Assembly: GCA_022826245.1 (NCBI GenBank)
Contig: JAJDVG010000003.1
Location: forward strand, 1 to 64,000
Source: Gammaproteobacteria bacterium
Lineage (GTDB): Bacteria; Pseudomonadota; Gammaproteobacteria; Steroidobacterales; Rariloculaceae
DNA length: 64,000 bases
Reading direction: 5' to 3'
Under the pieces are notes generated by a model. It was not told where the DNA came from. It ran no database searches and saw only the letters and a list, made by a program, of their open reading frames with translations. Below, piece by piece: positions 1 through 9,778 of the stretch. The position numbers were made by a program, and so were the translations under genes. Numbering within the stretch: the stretch's first letter is position 1; the number at the start of each line of letters is the position of its first letter.

Positions 1-121
1 CTCCACCGCCCCACGGCGGCCGATCGCATCGTCTGTCCCCGAATCCTTTCGACCGCCGGGAGAGGTGCGGGGATAGACGTTGCGAGCGGGCGCCCCACCA
101 CTGACGCCCCATGGCGACCGA

Positions 122-1213
122 TCAGCCGAAAAAGCTCGCGATGACGGGCCGATAACTGTCCATGTCGACGAGGAACGAATCGTGACCCTGCAGGGAATCG
201 AGCTCCACGAACTCGACGTCGCGCCCCCCACCCGACAACCCTTCAACGAGCTCATGCTGCTGATGCATCGGATACAGAAAATCCGTCTGCACGCCGACGA
301 CCAGAATTCGCCTGGCCCGGATCCCGGCAAGCCCGGCTTCGACGGAACCGCCGTGATCGGCGACATCGAACAGATCGCTCGCCCGCGACAGATAGAGATA
401 GCAATTCGGGTCGAACTGGCCGATGAACTTGTTCGCGTGATGCTCCAGATAGGACTCGACCAGGAACGCGATACCGAACGGATCGCCTGCGGCATGCTCG
501 GCCGAAACGCGCTCGCGTCCGAAGCGCTGCCGCCACTCCTCGGCGGAACGGTAGGTGATCATGCCGAGCTTGCGTGCGAGCCGCATGCCGGTGAGCGGCA
601 CCGTGTCGCGCGGATAGTTGCCATCCTGCCAGTCCGGATCGCGGCGGATCATTTCGCGCTGCAGCGAACGCAGCGCGATCGAAAACGGCAGCGCGCGCGG
701 CCCCGTCGACATGAGTATCAGACCGTCCGTACGACCGGGGAACAGCAGCTCGAAAGCCAGCGCCGTCATGCCGCCCATGGACGGGCCGACGAGCGTGTGC
801 AGCTTTTCGATACCGAGATGGCGCAGCACCTCGAAGCCGCCTCGGGCCACATCCTCGAGCGCCAGCGTGGGAAACTCGAGGCGGTAGATGTCGCCGGTCT
901 CGGGATTGACCGACGCGGGCCCCGTGGAGCCGAAGCAGCTCCCGAGCGAATTGACGCAGATCACGAAATAGCGGCGCGTATCGATCGGTCGTCCCGGCCC
1001 GACGATCTCCTCCCACCAGCCCGGAGTCGGGTCCTCGGGGCACGATGCCGCGTGGGCTGACGGCGAGAGGCCCGTGAAAAGCAGCACGGCGTTGCTGCGC
1101 TCGGCGTCGAGTTCGCCCCAGGTCTCGTACGCGATCGTCGGATCGACGAGCGCGCCGCCCCGATGCATCGGAAACTCGCCGGCAACGACGATATCTTGGC
1201 GAGCGCTCGACAT
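122..1213 (-). CDS. metX: MetX-family homoserine (or serine) O-acyltransferase
   Basis: A 363-aa alpha/beta-hydrolase fold acyltransferase of the MetX family, which transfers an acetyl or succinyl group from CoA to homoserine (methionine pathway) or, in some lineages, serine. Visible marks are the LGSCFGSTGP oxyanion region at about residues 90-99, the nucleophile elbow GPSMGG with Ser145, and the late Asp (TDFLYP) and His (GHDSF) of the triad. Length is usual for the family. The acyl donor and acceptor cannot be told from sequence. It lies 108 bp downstream of der on the same strand. The usual partner metW is not seen in the 121 bases left in the window. Cytoplasmic enzyme. Confidence 0.9.
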   Translation of the reverse strand: MSSARQDIVVAGEFPMHRGGALVDPTIAYETWGELDAERSNAVLLFTGLSPSAHAASCPEDPTPGWWEEIVGPGRPIDTRRYFVICVNSLGSCFGSTGPASVNPETGDIYRLEFPTLALEDVARGGFEVLRHLGIEKLHTLVGPSMGGMTALAFELLFPGRTDGLILMSTGPRALPFSIALRSLQREMIRRDPDWQDGNYPRDTVPLTGMRLARKLGMITYRSAEEWRQRFGRERVSAEHAAGDPFGIAFLVESYLEHHANKFIGQFDPNCYLYLSRASDLFDVADHGGSVEAGLAGIRARRILVVGVQTDFLYPMHQQHELVEGLSGGGRDVEFVELDSLQGHDSFLVDMDSYRPVIASFFG

Positions 1214-1321
1214 GGATCAATCCCGCAACGAAAACTGAAAGTGCGGCAGTTTAACTCCGCGCTTCATCGAAGGCATGCGGGGAGGCGAGAGAACACCATC
1301 GCGCTCGGCGAGATATGCAGG

Positions 1322-2716
1322 CTAGCGCCCGCCGCGCGCATGCCGGATGACCCGCTTGCGGCGCTTGATCTGCCTTGGCGTCAGCACGTTGCGCCGGCCA
1401 GCGAACGGGTTGCCGCCGCTCTTGAGTTCGACACGGACCGGCGTGCCCTCGAGCTTGAGCGCCGCGCGAAAGCTGTTCTCGAGATAGCGTCGGTAATGCG
1501 CGGGCAGCCGCGCGGCCTGGCTGCCGTGGACAACGATGCGCGGCGGATATCGGCCGCCCTGGTGCGCGTAGCGCAGCCGCACCTGCCGCCCCCGCACGAC
1601 GGGAGGCGGGTGCGCTTCGACCGCGCGTTCGAGAATCGCATTGAGCGTGGGCGTCGGGATGTCGGAACCTGCCGCCTCATAGGCATCGAAAGCGCTCAGG
1701 ATCACGTCGGCGATGCCGCTGCCGTGCAGCGCCGAGAGGTAGTGCACGCTCGCGAACGGCACGAAGCCGAGCTGGCGGTCGATCTGCGCTTCGATCCGGC
1801 GGCGCCGGCGCGCGGTCAGCCCGTCCCACTTGTTGATCCCGATGACGAGCGCCCGGCCGCGGGCGACGACGAGCCCGATCAGGCGCAGGTCCTGCTCCGT
1901 CACGCCTTCGTGCGCATCGAACAGCACGATCGCGACACCGGCGCTCTCGATCGCCTGAAGGCTCTGCACGACGCTGAACTTCTCCACGGCTTCGCTGACT
2001 TTCGCCCGGCGGCGGATCCCGGCCGTGTCGATCAGCGTGAACGCCCTGCCGTTGCGCTCGCAGGGCACGAAGATGCTGTCGCGCGTCGTTCCGGGCACGG
2101 GCGAGGTAATGAGCCGCTCGGCGCCGAGCAGGCGGTTGATCAGGGTGGATTTGCCGACGTTCGGCCGGCCGACGACCGCGAGCCTGGGATCAGCGAAGGC
2201 AGGCTCCGCGCCTGCGTCGTCCGCGGCGACGGGTTCGAGCACGCGCTCGAGCAAGCGCTTGAGACCCTGACCGTGCAGCGCCGCGATGCGGACCGGCTCG
2301 CCGAAACCGAAGCCGTGAAATTCCGCCGCGGCAAGCTCTGGGGCTATGCCCTCGGCCTTGTTGACGGTCACCGTGACGGGTTTTCCGGAACGGCGCAGCC
2401 GCGCTGCGATACGCTCGTCCGCCGCGGTGAGCCCCTCGCGGTAGTCGACGACGAGCACGACCAGATCGGCTTCCTCGAGCGCTGCCTCGACCTGCCGCTC
2501 GATGCCCGCCTCGATCTCGGCGCTGCCGCTGGCGCCGAGGCCACCGGTATCGATGACGATGCAGCTTCGGCCGGAGCGCCGGGTAAAACCGTAGCGGCGG
2601 TCGCGGGTAACGCCCGGAAGGTCGGCGACGAGTGCGTCGCGCGAGCGCGTCAGTTGGTTGAAGAGCGTCGACTTGCCGACGTTCGGCCGACCGACGAGCG
2701 CCACGGCGGGCAACAT
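1322..2716 (-). CDS. der: Ribosome-assembly GTPase Der (EngA)
   Basis: A 464-aa protein with two tandem GTPase domains followed by a KH-like C-terminal domain, the defining Der layout. Both P-loops read GRPNVGKST (about residues 9-17 and about 180-190). DTGG and DTAG switch motifs and NKAE/NKWD specificity motifs are present. Der acts in maturation of the 50S ribosomal subunit. It is the last gene of the ndk-rlmN-pilW-rodZ-hisS-yfgM-bamB-der run, starting 18 bp after bamB. The C-terminal tail is rich in Arg and Lys, as in other Der proteins. Confidence 0.97.
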   Translation of the reverse strand: MLPAVALVGRPNVGKSTLFNQLTRSRDALVADLPGVTRDRRYGFTRRSGRSCIVIDTGGLGASGSAEIEAGIERQVEAALEEADLVVLVVDYREGLTAADERIAARLRRSGKPVTVTVNKAEGIAPELAAAEFHGFGFGEPVRIAALHGQGLKRLLERVLEPVAADDAGAEPAFADPRLAVVGRPNVGKSTLINRLLGAERLITSPVPGTTRDSIFVPCERNGRAFTLIDTAGIRRRAKVSEAVEKFSVVQSLQAIESAGVAIVLFDAHEGVTEQDLRLIGLVVARGRALVIGINKWDGLTARRRRRIEAQIDRQLGFVPFASVHYLSALHGSGIADVILSAFDAYEAAGSDIPTPTLNAILERAVEAHPPPVVRGRQVRLRYAHQGGRYPPRIVVHGSQAARLPAHYRRYLENSFRAALKLEGTPVRVELKSGGNPFAGRRNVLTPRQIKRRKRVIRHARGGR

Positions 2717-2734
2717 GGGAACACGGCTCCTGAC

Positions 2735-3967
2735 TCAGCCGGACTCGTTGACGACTTCGAACGCCGCGACGGATCCGTCGTCGGCCTGAACGTAGACGTT
2801 GAGGCCCGAGACGAGCGGTGCGGCGCTGATCCGGTCGGATGCCGCGCGCGTCCTGGCCAGGAAGCGGCCGTCGTTCGGGTCGAGCCAGTGCAGATACCCT
2901 TCGAAGTCGCCGACGACGACGGCCTGACCGTGGCGCGTGGGCGCGGTCACGTCGCGCAGCCTGAGCGCCTCCTGGCTCCAGATCGGCGTACCCGCCTGGC
3001 GGTCCAGCGCGACGACGGCATCGACATCGCTGGTGACGTAGACGTTGTTCAGATCGACGCCGAGACCCGCGTGGGACGACATGTCCTGCTGCCAGATCAC
3101 GATCCCGTTGCGCAGGTCGATGCCGAGCGCACGGCCCTGATAACCGACCGCGTAAACGTCGTTGCCGACGACCTGCAGTCCCGCGCTTACGTCGACGAGC
3201 CGCTCCAGTTCATTGCGGCCGGTGGCGTTGGCGAGCGCCAGATCCCAGACGCGTTCGCCGCTCGACACGTCGTAAGCGCCGACCCGACCGTTGGAGAAGC
3301 CGCTGATGACCACCTGTCCGGCGACATACGGCGCCGTATTGCCGCGCAGCGTAAGCGGCGGCAGCGATTGCTCGACGGACCAGACCGGCGTTCCGTCCTC
3401 GCTCGACGCGCCGCGCAGGCGACCGTCGACGGAACGGTAGATGACGACGCTCGCCGTCACGGCCGGCGGCGCGAGCACCTCGCTGCCGACGGCCACGCGC
3501 CAGCGCTCCGTGCCGTCCTCTGCCCCGAGCGCGATCAAGTCGCCGTCGTTCGTACCGAACACGATCAGGCCCGCACCGACCCCGGGGCCGGCCGCAAGCG
3601 GCAGGTCCGTCTCGACGGACCACGCACGGCGTCCCGTCTCGGCGTCGAGCGACACGACATTGCCGTCGTGCGCGCCGGCGAAGATCATGGTGCCGTCGGT
3701 CGCGGGCCTGAGTCCGAGCCTGAGCCGTTCCGTCGCATCGCCGACCCGGTTGCGCCAAATCCTGCGCACGCGCAGGGAACTGTCGAAGGCCGTGAGCTCG
3801 GCGGGCTGCTCCGCGGTGTCGTCGTCGCCGCCCCCGAACAGCCCGCAACCGCCCAGCGCAAGCGTCGCGGCCGCCAGCAAGCCCGGGCAGAGCCAAACGC
3901 TGCGTCTGGCTGCGGCGGGGCCGTCGTTACGGGCTGCCACGGGCGACATGGTGAGCGTTGCGTTCAT
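2735..3967 (-). CDS. bamB: Outer-membrane assembly lipoprotein BamB
   Basis: A 410-aa PQQ-repeat beta-propeller lipoprotein, BamB (YfgL), an accessory of the BamA complex that inserts outer-membrane beta-barrels. It has a signal peptide with lipobox LGGC (about residues 41-44 from the chosen start), then repeated W-x-V blade motifs such as GRRAWSVE and GTERWRVA to the C-terminus. The start at 3967 overlaps the yfgM stop as ATGA, which is why it is preferred to the in-frame start 90 bp upstream. A later start at a Met before SPVAARN would also leave a signal peptide. Gene order yfgM-bamB-der supports the call. Confidence 0.95.
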   Translation of the reverse strand: MNATLTMSPVAARNDGPAAARRSVWLCPGLLAAATLALGGCGLFGGGDDDTAEQPAELTAFDSSLRVRRIWRNRVGDATERLRLGLRPATDGTMIFAGAHDGNVVSLDAETGRRAWSVETDLPLAAGPGVGAGLIVFGTNDGDLIALGAEDGTERWRVAVGSEVLAPPAVTASVVIYRSVDGRLRGASSEDGTPVWSVEQSLPPLTLRGNTAPYVAGQVVISGFSNGRVGAYDVSSGERVWDLALANATGRNELERLVDVSAGLQVVGNDVYAVGYQGRALGIDLRNGIVIWQQDMSSHAGLGVDLNNVYVTSDVDAVVALDRQAGTPIWSQEALRLRDVTAPTRHGQAVVVGDFEGYLHWLDPNDGRFLARTRAASDRISAAPLVSGLNVYVQADDGSVAAFEVVNESG

Positions 3968-4623
3968 TCGCCTTCCTCCCCAACCGCACTTACGGTCTGC
4001 ACGGTATCGAGGTCGTTGAGCTTCATGGTCAGCAGGTTGCGATCCAGGTTCTCCCATCCGGGGTCGGACAATGCCCGTTCGTAAGCCGCGCGCGCCGCAT
4101 CCGCATCGCCCCGGGCGAAATGGATGTCGCCCTCGATCTCGCCGATGCGCGCGGCGAACTGCCCGGGTTCTGCGACCTGAAGTACCGCGAGCGCGTCATC
4201 CCAGGACTCGCGGTAGGCGAGCACGCGCGCGAGCCTGAGGCGCGCGACCATGGCGAGTTCCGGATCGCCGCTCGTCGTCATCACGCGGCGCAGCTCTTCG
4301 GTAGCGCGCTGCGGGTCGCTGATCAGCAGTTCGCGCGCCATGAGCAGGCTGCCCTGCTGCGCGTACGGGCTGTCCGGAAACTCTCCCTTGAGCTCGGCGA
4401 GGATCCGGTCGGACTCCGGACTGTCGTCCTCGACGGCCTGTTGCAGTTCGATGTAGAGCGCCGCGGCCTCCTCGTTGAGCGCCTGTTCGCGCGCCTGGTA
4501 CTGGTTCCAGCCGAAGTAGCCGAGCAGCGCCATGCCGGCCCCGCCGACGAGATACCAGCCGTAGTCGCGCCACCACTGCCTGAAGACCTCAAGCTGTTCC
4601 CTTTCCGTCAGATATTCGTTCAC
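3964..4623 (-). CDS. yfgM: YfgM-type ancillary SecYEG/periplasmic chaperone-network protein
   Basis: A 219-aa protein with a short cytoplasmic N-terminus, one membrane anchor (about residues 24-42, YLVGGAGMALLGYFGW) and a periplasmic TPR-like helical domain, as in YfgM, which binds the Sec translocon together with PpiD. Its position between hisS and bamB is the conserved gammaproteobacterial one. The stop overlaps the bamB start by 4 bp, so the two are probably translationally coupled. Confidence 0.9.
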   Translation of the reverse strand: MNEYLTEREQLEVFRQWWRDYGWYLVGGAGMALLGYFGWNQYQAREQALNEEAAALYIELQQAVEDDSPESDRILAELKGEFPDSPYAQQGSLLMARELLISDPQRATEELRRVMTTSGDPELAMVARLRLARVLAYRESWDDALAVLQVAEPGQFAARIGEIEGDIHFARGDADAARAAYERALSDPGWENLDRNLLTMKLNDLDTVQTVSAVGEEGE

Positions 4624-4689
4624 GCCTTGCTCCGACTCCGCTACGACGCGACCGGCCCGGTCGCTGCACGCGTCAAGTTTCGCAATAGT

Positions 4690-5964
4690 TTACTGCTTCG
4701 CAGCGGTTTCGGCGTCAAGCCGGCTTACCAGTTCGTCGAAGCTCACGAGTTCCTGCTCGCGATCCTGGCGCAGCGGCTTGATGCTGAACTTGCCCGCCGC
4801 GAGTTCGTCATCGCCAACGATCAGCGCATAGCGCGCGCCGCTCCTGTCGGCTCGCCTGAGCTGCGCACGGAAGCCTCCGGGCGGCCCGATCCGGACCCTG
4901 ACGCCCGGCAGGGTCTGCCGCAAGCGTTCCGCGGCAGCGAAGCATTCGCGCCGGGGCGCGTCGCCCACGCCGATCACGTACGCGTCGGGGCCGGCCTCGC
5001 CGGCGTCGAAGCCTTCCGCGCGCATGAGCTCAACGACCCGTTCGATACCGAGCGCCCAACCGACACCGGGCGTGTCCCGGCCGCCGAGCTGGCTCACGAG
5101 CCCGTCGTATCGGCCTCCGGAACAGATCGCGCTTTGCGCGCCGAGCCGGTCGGTGACCCACTCGAAGACCGTGCGCGTGTAGTAATCGAGACCGCGCACG
5201 AGGCGCGGGTTGATGCTGAACGCCACTCCGACATCCGACAACAGCGTCTTGACGCGCTCGAAGTGGTCGCGAGATTCGCTGTCGAGGTAATCCACGAGCA
5301 GCGGCGCCGCCGCGACGAGTTCCCGCATCGCCGGATTCTTGCTGTCGAGTATGCGCATCGGGTTGCGTTCGAGGCGTCTGAGGCTGTCCGCATCGAGCTC
5401 ATCGCGGCGCTTGTCGAAATAGTCGACGAGTGCCGTTCGGTAGCCGGCTCTGGACTCCGGCGTGCCGAGCGAGTTGATCTCGAGCACGGCGCCGATACCG
5501 AGCGTGTCCCAGAGCCGCGCCGAAATGACGATGAGTTCGGCGTCAACTTCGGGCTCGGCGTGGCCGATCGCTTCGACGTTGATCTGGTGGAACTGGCGGT
5601 AGCGCGCCTTTTGCGGCCTCTCGTGACGGAACATGGGACCGCTGCACCAGAGCTTCTGCTGCCGGTTGTGCACGAGACCGTGACTCAGGCATGCGCGCAC
5701 GACGCTCGCCGTCGCCTCCGGCCGCATGGTCAGGCTGTCGCCGTTGCGATCCTCGAACGTATACATCTCTTTCTCGACGATATCGGTCAGCTCGCCGATC
5801 GCACGGCGGAAGAGTTCCGTCTTCTCGAGCACCGGGATTCGAATGCGTCGATAGCCATACCGCCCGAAGAGGTCCGCGGCCGCGGACTCGACACGCTCCC
5901 AGACGCCCTCCTCGTCCGGGAGAATGTCGTTCATGCCCCGAACGGGCTGGATGAGCCTGGCCAT
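4690..5964 (-). CDS. hisS: Histidine--tRNA ligase
   Basis: A 424-aa class II aminoacyl-tRNA synthetase that charges tRNA-His. The N-terminus PVRGMNDILPDE is typical of HisS. Motif 2 (GPMFRHERPQKARYRQFHQ) and the histidine-specific loop LVRGLDYYTRTVFEW are visible, followed by the anticodon-binding domain to the C-terminus. It starts 7 bp after the rodZ stop. In most gammaproteobacteria ispG sits between rodZ and hisS; here it is missing. Confidence 0.97.
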   Translation of the reverse strand: MARLIQPVRGMNDILPDEEGVWERVESAAADLFGRYGYRRIRIPVLEKTELFRRAIGELTDIVEKEMYTFEDRNGDSLTMRPEATASVVRACLSHGLVHNRQQKLWCSGPMFRHERPQKARYRQFHQINVEAIGHAEPEVDAELIVISARLWDTLGIGAVLEINSLGTPESRAGYRTALVDYFDKRRDELDADSLRRLERNPMRILDSKNPAMRELVAAAPLLVDYLDSESRDHFERVKTLLSDVGVAFSINPRLVRGLDYYTRTVFEWVTDRLGAQSAICSGGRYDGLVSQLGGRDTPGVGWALGIERVVELMRAEGFDAGEAGPDAYVIGVGDAPRRECFAAAERLRQTLPGVRVRIGPPGGFRAQLRRADRSGARYALIVGDDELAAGKFSIKPLRQDREQELVSFDELVSRLDAETAAKQ

Positions 5965-5971
5965 GGGACCG

Positions 5972-7159
5972 TCAGTCCCGGGCCGCGGCGACCGAAAACG
6001 CGACTACCGTGCCGCCGACCGCAGGAGCAGGGATGTCCCAGGGCTGCCCGTCGATATCGAGGCTGACTCCGAGGTAGTTGCCGAACAGGAAATCGAGCGG
6101 CGCGGCGCCGACGACCGTTCGCTGCTCGCCTGCGGCGCCAAGATCGTAGACCAGCCGCACGCCGCGCGCGTCGGTGACTTCGGCCCAGGAATCCCCGATG
6201 AAGGTCAGCGTGGCCTCGATGGCCACGAAGCCTGTGAGGTCGTCGACAGGATCGGCGCTGTCTGGCGCGAGCGGATCGGCATCGGCGGAGGCGTCCGAAT
6301 CACCGGATGCACCGTCGGGATCGCCCAAATCGCCCGGGTCGTCGACGCGGTCGGAAGGGGGCAGATCGACCGCGACGCCCGGATTGATGCCGTCACCGGT
6401 ATCGGCCTGATCGTCGCGAATGCCCGGATTGGTCAGCCCGTCGAGTTCGGCCGGGGTGGCCGGAACGTCCGTGCCGGCCGGCGCCCCGGTCACGTTCTGC
6501 GTCAGCCCGGAGGACTCGTTGCCCGGCGCCGCGACCGCCGTTGGCGCTGCATCGGCCGCTGGCGCTGCGTCGGCCGGCGGCGCTACGTCCGCGGCTGGCG
6601 CGGCATCGGGAGCGTCCGGCGCCGGGACACCATCCCCGGCACCGGTATCGCCCGCCACCGGAGCCGCGTTGGGCAACAAGGAGGGTCGCTCCGATGACGC
6701 ACTCAGCCCGTACCGTTCGGCGAAAAGCTCCGCTCCCCCGGACCACCAGATCACACCGGCCACGAGCGCAACGGGGATGAACGTGAGAAACGCGAACCGC
6801 AAGCGCCCGGCACTCCTCCTGGCCGCTTCCCTGGCGATCGCTTCGTCCGACACGGCAAGCTCGGGGTCGCCGTGTCCGGTAAGCCGATCGTACTCACGGA
6901 GCAATTCGTCGGCATCGAGGCCCAGCGTCCTGGCGCATTGCCGGAGATAACCGCGAGCGAATACCGGGGCGGCGACTTCCTCGAAGCGCTCCTCTTCGAG
7001 CGCATGCACGAGCCGGGACTCGAGGCGCAACTCGTCCGCCAGCTGATCGACCGACAGCTTCCGGCGCTTGCGCGCATCACGCAGCGTGGCGCCGAGACCC
7101 GGGCGATCTTCCTCTTGCTCTGCCGCCCCGTTCTTGCGTGTGTCAGTCTTCTGAGTCAT
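5972..7159 (-). CDS. rodZ: Cytoskeletal protein RodZ
   Basis: A 395-aa RodZ, the inner-membrane partner of MreB in rod-shape maintenance. It has a cytoplasmic helix-turn-helix domain (about residues 24-90, LRDARKRRKLSVDQLADEL), one transmembrane helix (about 122-141, FAFLTFIPVALVAGVIWW), a long low-complexity Ala/Pro/Asp linker (about 170-300) and a C-terminal beta domain (DUF4115 type). The linker includes short imperfect repeats of the type ADAAP. It lies between pilW and hisS, as in related genomes. Confidence 0.93.
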   Translation of the reverse strand: MTQKTDTRKNGAAEQEEDRPGLGATLRDARKRRKLSVDQLADELRLESRLVHALEEERFEEVAAPVFARGYLRQCARTLGLDADELLREYDRLTGHGDPELAVSDEAIAREAARRSAGRLRFAFLTFIPVALVAGVIWWSGGAELFAERYGLSASSERPSLLPNAAPVAGDTGAGDGVPAPDAPDAAPAADVAPPADAAPAADAAPTAVAAPGNESSGLTQNVTGAPAGTDVPATPAELDGLTNPGIRDDQADTGDGINPGVAVDLPPSDRVDDPGDLGDPDGASGDSDASADADPLAPDSADPVDDLTGFVAIEATLTFIGDSWAEVTDARGVRLVYDLGAAGEQRTVVGAAPLDFLFGNYLGVSLDIDGQPWDIPAPAVGGTVVAFSVAAARD

Positions 7160-7227
7160 TGCCGGACCGGATAGGATCTGCGGAACGCACCTTGCCCGGC
7201 CGCGTTCCGCTCACTGAATGCGCTGTG

Positions 7228-8001
7228 TCAGTCGTGGGACAGTTCACTGTCCAAGCGTATTTGAGCAGACTCGGCGGATTCTGGAAAGTCAGCGCGCAGC
7301 CGGGCCGCGCAGCGATCGGCGGCCTGCGGATCGCCGAGTTCCCCCTCGATCCGAACGCAAAGCAACAGCAAGCGGGCATTGCCGGGCCGCGCGGTCAACG
7401 AACGCTGCAACCACGATCGCGCCGCGACGTAGTCCCGACTCAGCCAAGCGATATCGACCATGTTCGCAAGCGCGTCGGGATAGCCGGGATCGGCCGACAG
7501 GGCTTCAAGATAAAAGTTCCGGGCCGATTCGGGCTCGTCGGCGTTGCGCGCGCAGGTGCCGGCGTTGGTGAGCGCGGCTGCGGGCGTGGCGTAGTCGGCA
7601 TTGTCCGCGGCCTGCCGGAACAGCGGCTCGGCCTCCGGCCATCGGTTCTGGCGGCAGAGAAACACCGCGTAGGCATTCTGAGCTTCCGGACTCCCCGAAT
7701 CGAACCGTAGCGCGCGCCGATGGTGCGCTTCGGCAAGCTCGTGCTCGCCGAGTTCTCCGTACGCCAGCGCAATCGCGAGATGCGCGGCGGCATGACGGGG
7801 ATCGATTTCGAGCGCGCGGCCGAGTACTTCGAGCGCGACATTCGGGCGGCCGCGGCGCAGGTATTCCGCGCCGAGGTTCACGTTGGCGTCCGCCGCGGCC
7901 GCGTCGGACAGCGGCGCGTCAAGTACGGGCGCCGTGGTGGATACGCACGCGGCAAGCAACGCCGCGCAGCCGAGCGAAGCGATATTGCGCCAGCGCCTCA
8001 T
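7228..8001 (-). CDS. pilW: Type IV pilus biogenesis/stability lipoprotein PilW (PilF)
   Basis: A 257-aa TPR lipoprotein that helps the PilQ secretin assemble in type IV pilus systems. A signal peptide with lipobox LAAC (about residues 16-19) is followed by TPR motifs, for example GAEYLRRGRPNVALEVLGRA and AHLAIALAYGELGEHELAEA. Its start overlaps the rlmN stop by 4 bp (ATGA), and rlmN-pilW-rodZ is the standard order. No other pilus genes are in the window. Confidence 0.88.
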   Translation of the reverse strand: MRRWRNIASLGCAALLAACVSTTAPVLDAPLSDAAAADANVNLGAEYLRRGRPNVALEVLGRALEIDPRHAAAHLAIALAYGELGEHELAEAHHRRALRFDSGSPEAQNAYAVFLCRQNRWPEAEPLFRQAADNADYATPAAALTNAGTCARNADEPESARNFYLEALSADPGYPDALANMVDIAWLSRDYVAARSWLQRSLTARPGNARLLLLCVRIEGELGDPQAADRCAARLRADFPESAESAQIRLDSELSHD

Positions 8002-9113
8002 GCGGCGCCGGTTCCGAGAAGCTTGTGGCTCAAACGCACCTTGCGCCTGTCATCGATACGACCCGCCAATTGACCGCACGCGGCAGCGATGTCGGCGCCG
8101 CGCGGCCGCCTGATTGTCGCGACTATGCCGCTTGACTGAAGAACCTGCCAGAACGTTTCGATGCAATCCGCCGAGGAACAGCGAAAACCCGAGCCGGGCC
8201 AGGAGTTGAATGGGATCAAATTGACCTTGGCCGGCCGATCCCGCAGCAAGCGGGCCAGGTCGCGCGCATGCGCCTGGCTGTCGTTGACCCCGTCGAGCAT
8301 GACGTACTCGAAAGTGATCTGACGGGATCCCAGAACGCCGGCGTACCGCCAGCACGCATCGAGAAGACTTTCGATCGGGTGAATGCGGTTGATCGGCACG
8401 AGCCGGTCGCGCAGCTCATCGTTCGGCGCATGCAGCGACACGGCGAGCGCGACGTTGCATTCCTCTGCCAGGCGCGTGATCTGCGGGACGAGGCCGGCCG
8501 TGCTGATCGTGACGCGCCGCCTGGAGAGGCCGAAGGCGCGATCGTCGATCAGGAGCTTCGCTACGGGAACGACATTGGCATAGTTCGCGAGCGGCTCGCC
8601 CATGCCCATGAACACGACGTTGCTGATTTCGACCGGCGCGACCTCCAGGGAGGCCAGCACCACCTGGCCAAGAATCTCGGCGATGGACAGGTTGCGGTTG
8701 AAGCCCTGCTCGCCGGTCGCGCAGAACGCGCAGTCGAGCGCGCAGCCGGCCTGCGAGGAGATGCACAGCGTCGCGCGTCTGGGCTCCGGGATGAAGACCG
8801 TCTCGACGGCCTGGGCGCCGCCGACATCCAGCAGCCACTTGCGGGTTCCGTCCGCCGAGCGCTCGACGGAGATCACGTCCGGGAGCTTGAGGTCCGCGAC
8901 CTCGCTGAGCTGCTCGCGCAGCGCCTTGCTCAGGTCCGTCATCGCGGCAAAGTCGAGCACGCGGCGCTTGTACACCCAGCGCATGATCTGCCGGGCGCGA
9001 AACGGCTTCTGATCCAGGTCTTCGAAGAAGCGGACGAGCGCCTCCACCGGCATGCCGAGCAGGTTCGGCTTGCCGTCGTTGCGGTTCGCTGCGGTCAGCG
9101 CGTTCGCGGGCAA
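7998..9113 (-). CDS. rlmN: 23S rRNA (A2503-C2) / tRNA (A37-C2) methyltransferase RlmN
   Basis: A 371-aa radical-SAM methyltransferase that methylates A2503 of 23S rRNA and A37 of some tRNAs. The [4Fe-4S]-binding CxxxCxxC is C124-ALD-C128-AF-C131. The conserved N-terminal NLLGM segment (residues 17-21) is kept only with the upstream start at 9113, so that start is chosen although it overlaps ndk by 19 bp. A C-terminal Cys in AAACGQLAG fits the methyl-carrying cysteine. Its stop overlaps pilW by 4 bp. Confidence 0.96.
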   Translation of the reverse strand: MPANALTAANRNDGKPNLLGMPVEALVRFFEDLDQKPFRARQIMRWVYKRRVLDFAAMTDLSKALREQLSEVADLKLPDVISVERSADGTRKWLLDVGGAQAVETVFIPEPRRATLCISSQAGCALDCAFCATGEQGFNRNLSIAEILGQVVLASLEVAPVEISNVVFMGMGEPLANYANVVPVAKLLIDDRAFGLSRRRVTISTAGLVPQITRLAEECNVALAVSLHAPNDELRDRLVPINRIHPIESLLDACWRYAGVLGSRQITFEYVMLDGVNDSQAHARDLARLLRDRPAKVNLIPFNSWPGSGFRCSSADCIETFWQVLQSSGIVATIRRPRGADIAAACGQLAGRIDDRRKVRLSHKLLGTGAA

Positions 9114-9526
9114 ATCTCGGCCTCGTCGAAGAAGTAGCTCACCTCCACGGCCGCGGTTTCCGGCGCGTCGGAGCCGTGCACGACGTTCTGTTCGATCGAA
9201 TCGGCGAAGTCGGCCCGGATGGTTCCGGGGGCAGCCTCTGCCGGGTTCGTCGCCCCCATGAGTTCGCGATTGACTGTAATGGCATTCTCGCCTTCGAGCG
9301 CCTGGATCATGACGGGACCCGAAGTCATGTACTCGATCAGGTCCGGGAAGAACGGGCGCTCGCGATGGACGGCGTAGAAGCCCTCGGCCTGTCCGCGGCT
9401 CAACTGCGTCATTTTCGCCGCGACGATCGTGAGTCCGGCGCGCTCGAAACGGCCGTAGATCTCTCCGATCAGGTTTCTCTCGACGCCGTCGGGTTTGACG
9501 ATCGACAGGGTGCGTTCAACTGGCAT
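9095..9526 (-). CDS. ndk: Nucleoside diphosphate kinase
   Basis: A 143-aa enzyme, full family length, that balances NTP pools by phosphate transfer through a phosphohistidine. The N-terminus [12 protein letters not shown] and the active-site histidine in [10 protein letters not shown] are clear. It is the first gene of the ndk-to-der run. The 393 bases upstream of it carry repeats instead of a gene. Confidence 0.97.
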   Translation of the reverse strand: MPVERTLSIVKPDGVERNLIGEIYGRFERAGLTIVAAKMTQLSRGQAEGFYAVHRERPFFPDLIEYMTSGPVMIQALEGENAITVNRELMGATNPAEAAPGTIRADFADSIEQNVVHGSDAPETAAVEVSYFFDEAEICPRTR

Positions 9527-9588
9527 TGCTCATCCTGGTTGAAGATAGATGGATAGGGCAGGGAGTCGCGCCATCGGTCGTTTCAATC

Positions 9589-9778
9589 ACGCCGTGGACT
9601 AATCCATGCGGGCTTGAAGTGTGCGTTGTCGCGGTGGTGCGGGGAGCCGCACTACGGGCCGCTTGAAACACGCCGTGAATCCGTCCATGCAGGCTCGAAG
9701 TGTGCGTTGTCGCGGTGATGCGGGGAGCCGCACTACGGGCCGCTTGAAACACGCCGTGAATACATCCATGTAGGCTCC
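9589..9778. repeat. 81-bp direct repeats, two full units and a partial third
   Basis: Unit 1 (9589-9669) and unit 2 (9670-9750) are near-identical 81-bp copies with the same spacing. A third begins at 9751 and follows the consensus for about 28 bp before diverging into a small GC-rich hairpin. Units carry the phrase CGCCGTGAATNCNTCCATG and end with GGGCCGCTTGAAAC. There are no start codons or codon pattern to suggest a gene. This fills the stretch between ndk and iscA that lacks a gene. Confidence 0.85.

Noticed and set aside
1..121. metW start downstream of metX
   Set aside because: The ATG at 112 (minus) opens a frame that does not resemble the MetW N-terminus, and too little sequence remains to judge.
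1163..4084. A 973-codon open frame on the plus strand antisense to der and bamB
   Set aside because: It mirrors well-recognised genes on the other strand, and its protein is Arg/Ala/Asp-rich with no family motif. Long antisense frames are expected at this GC content.
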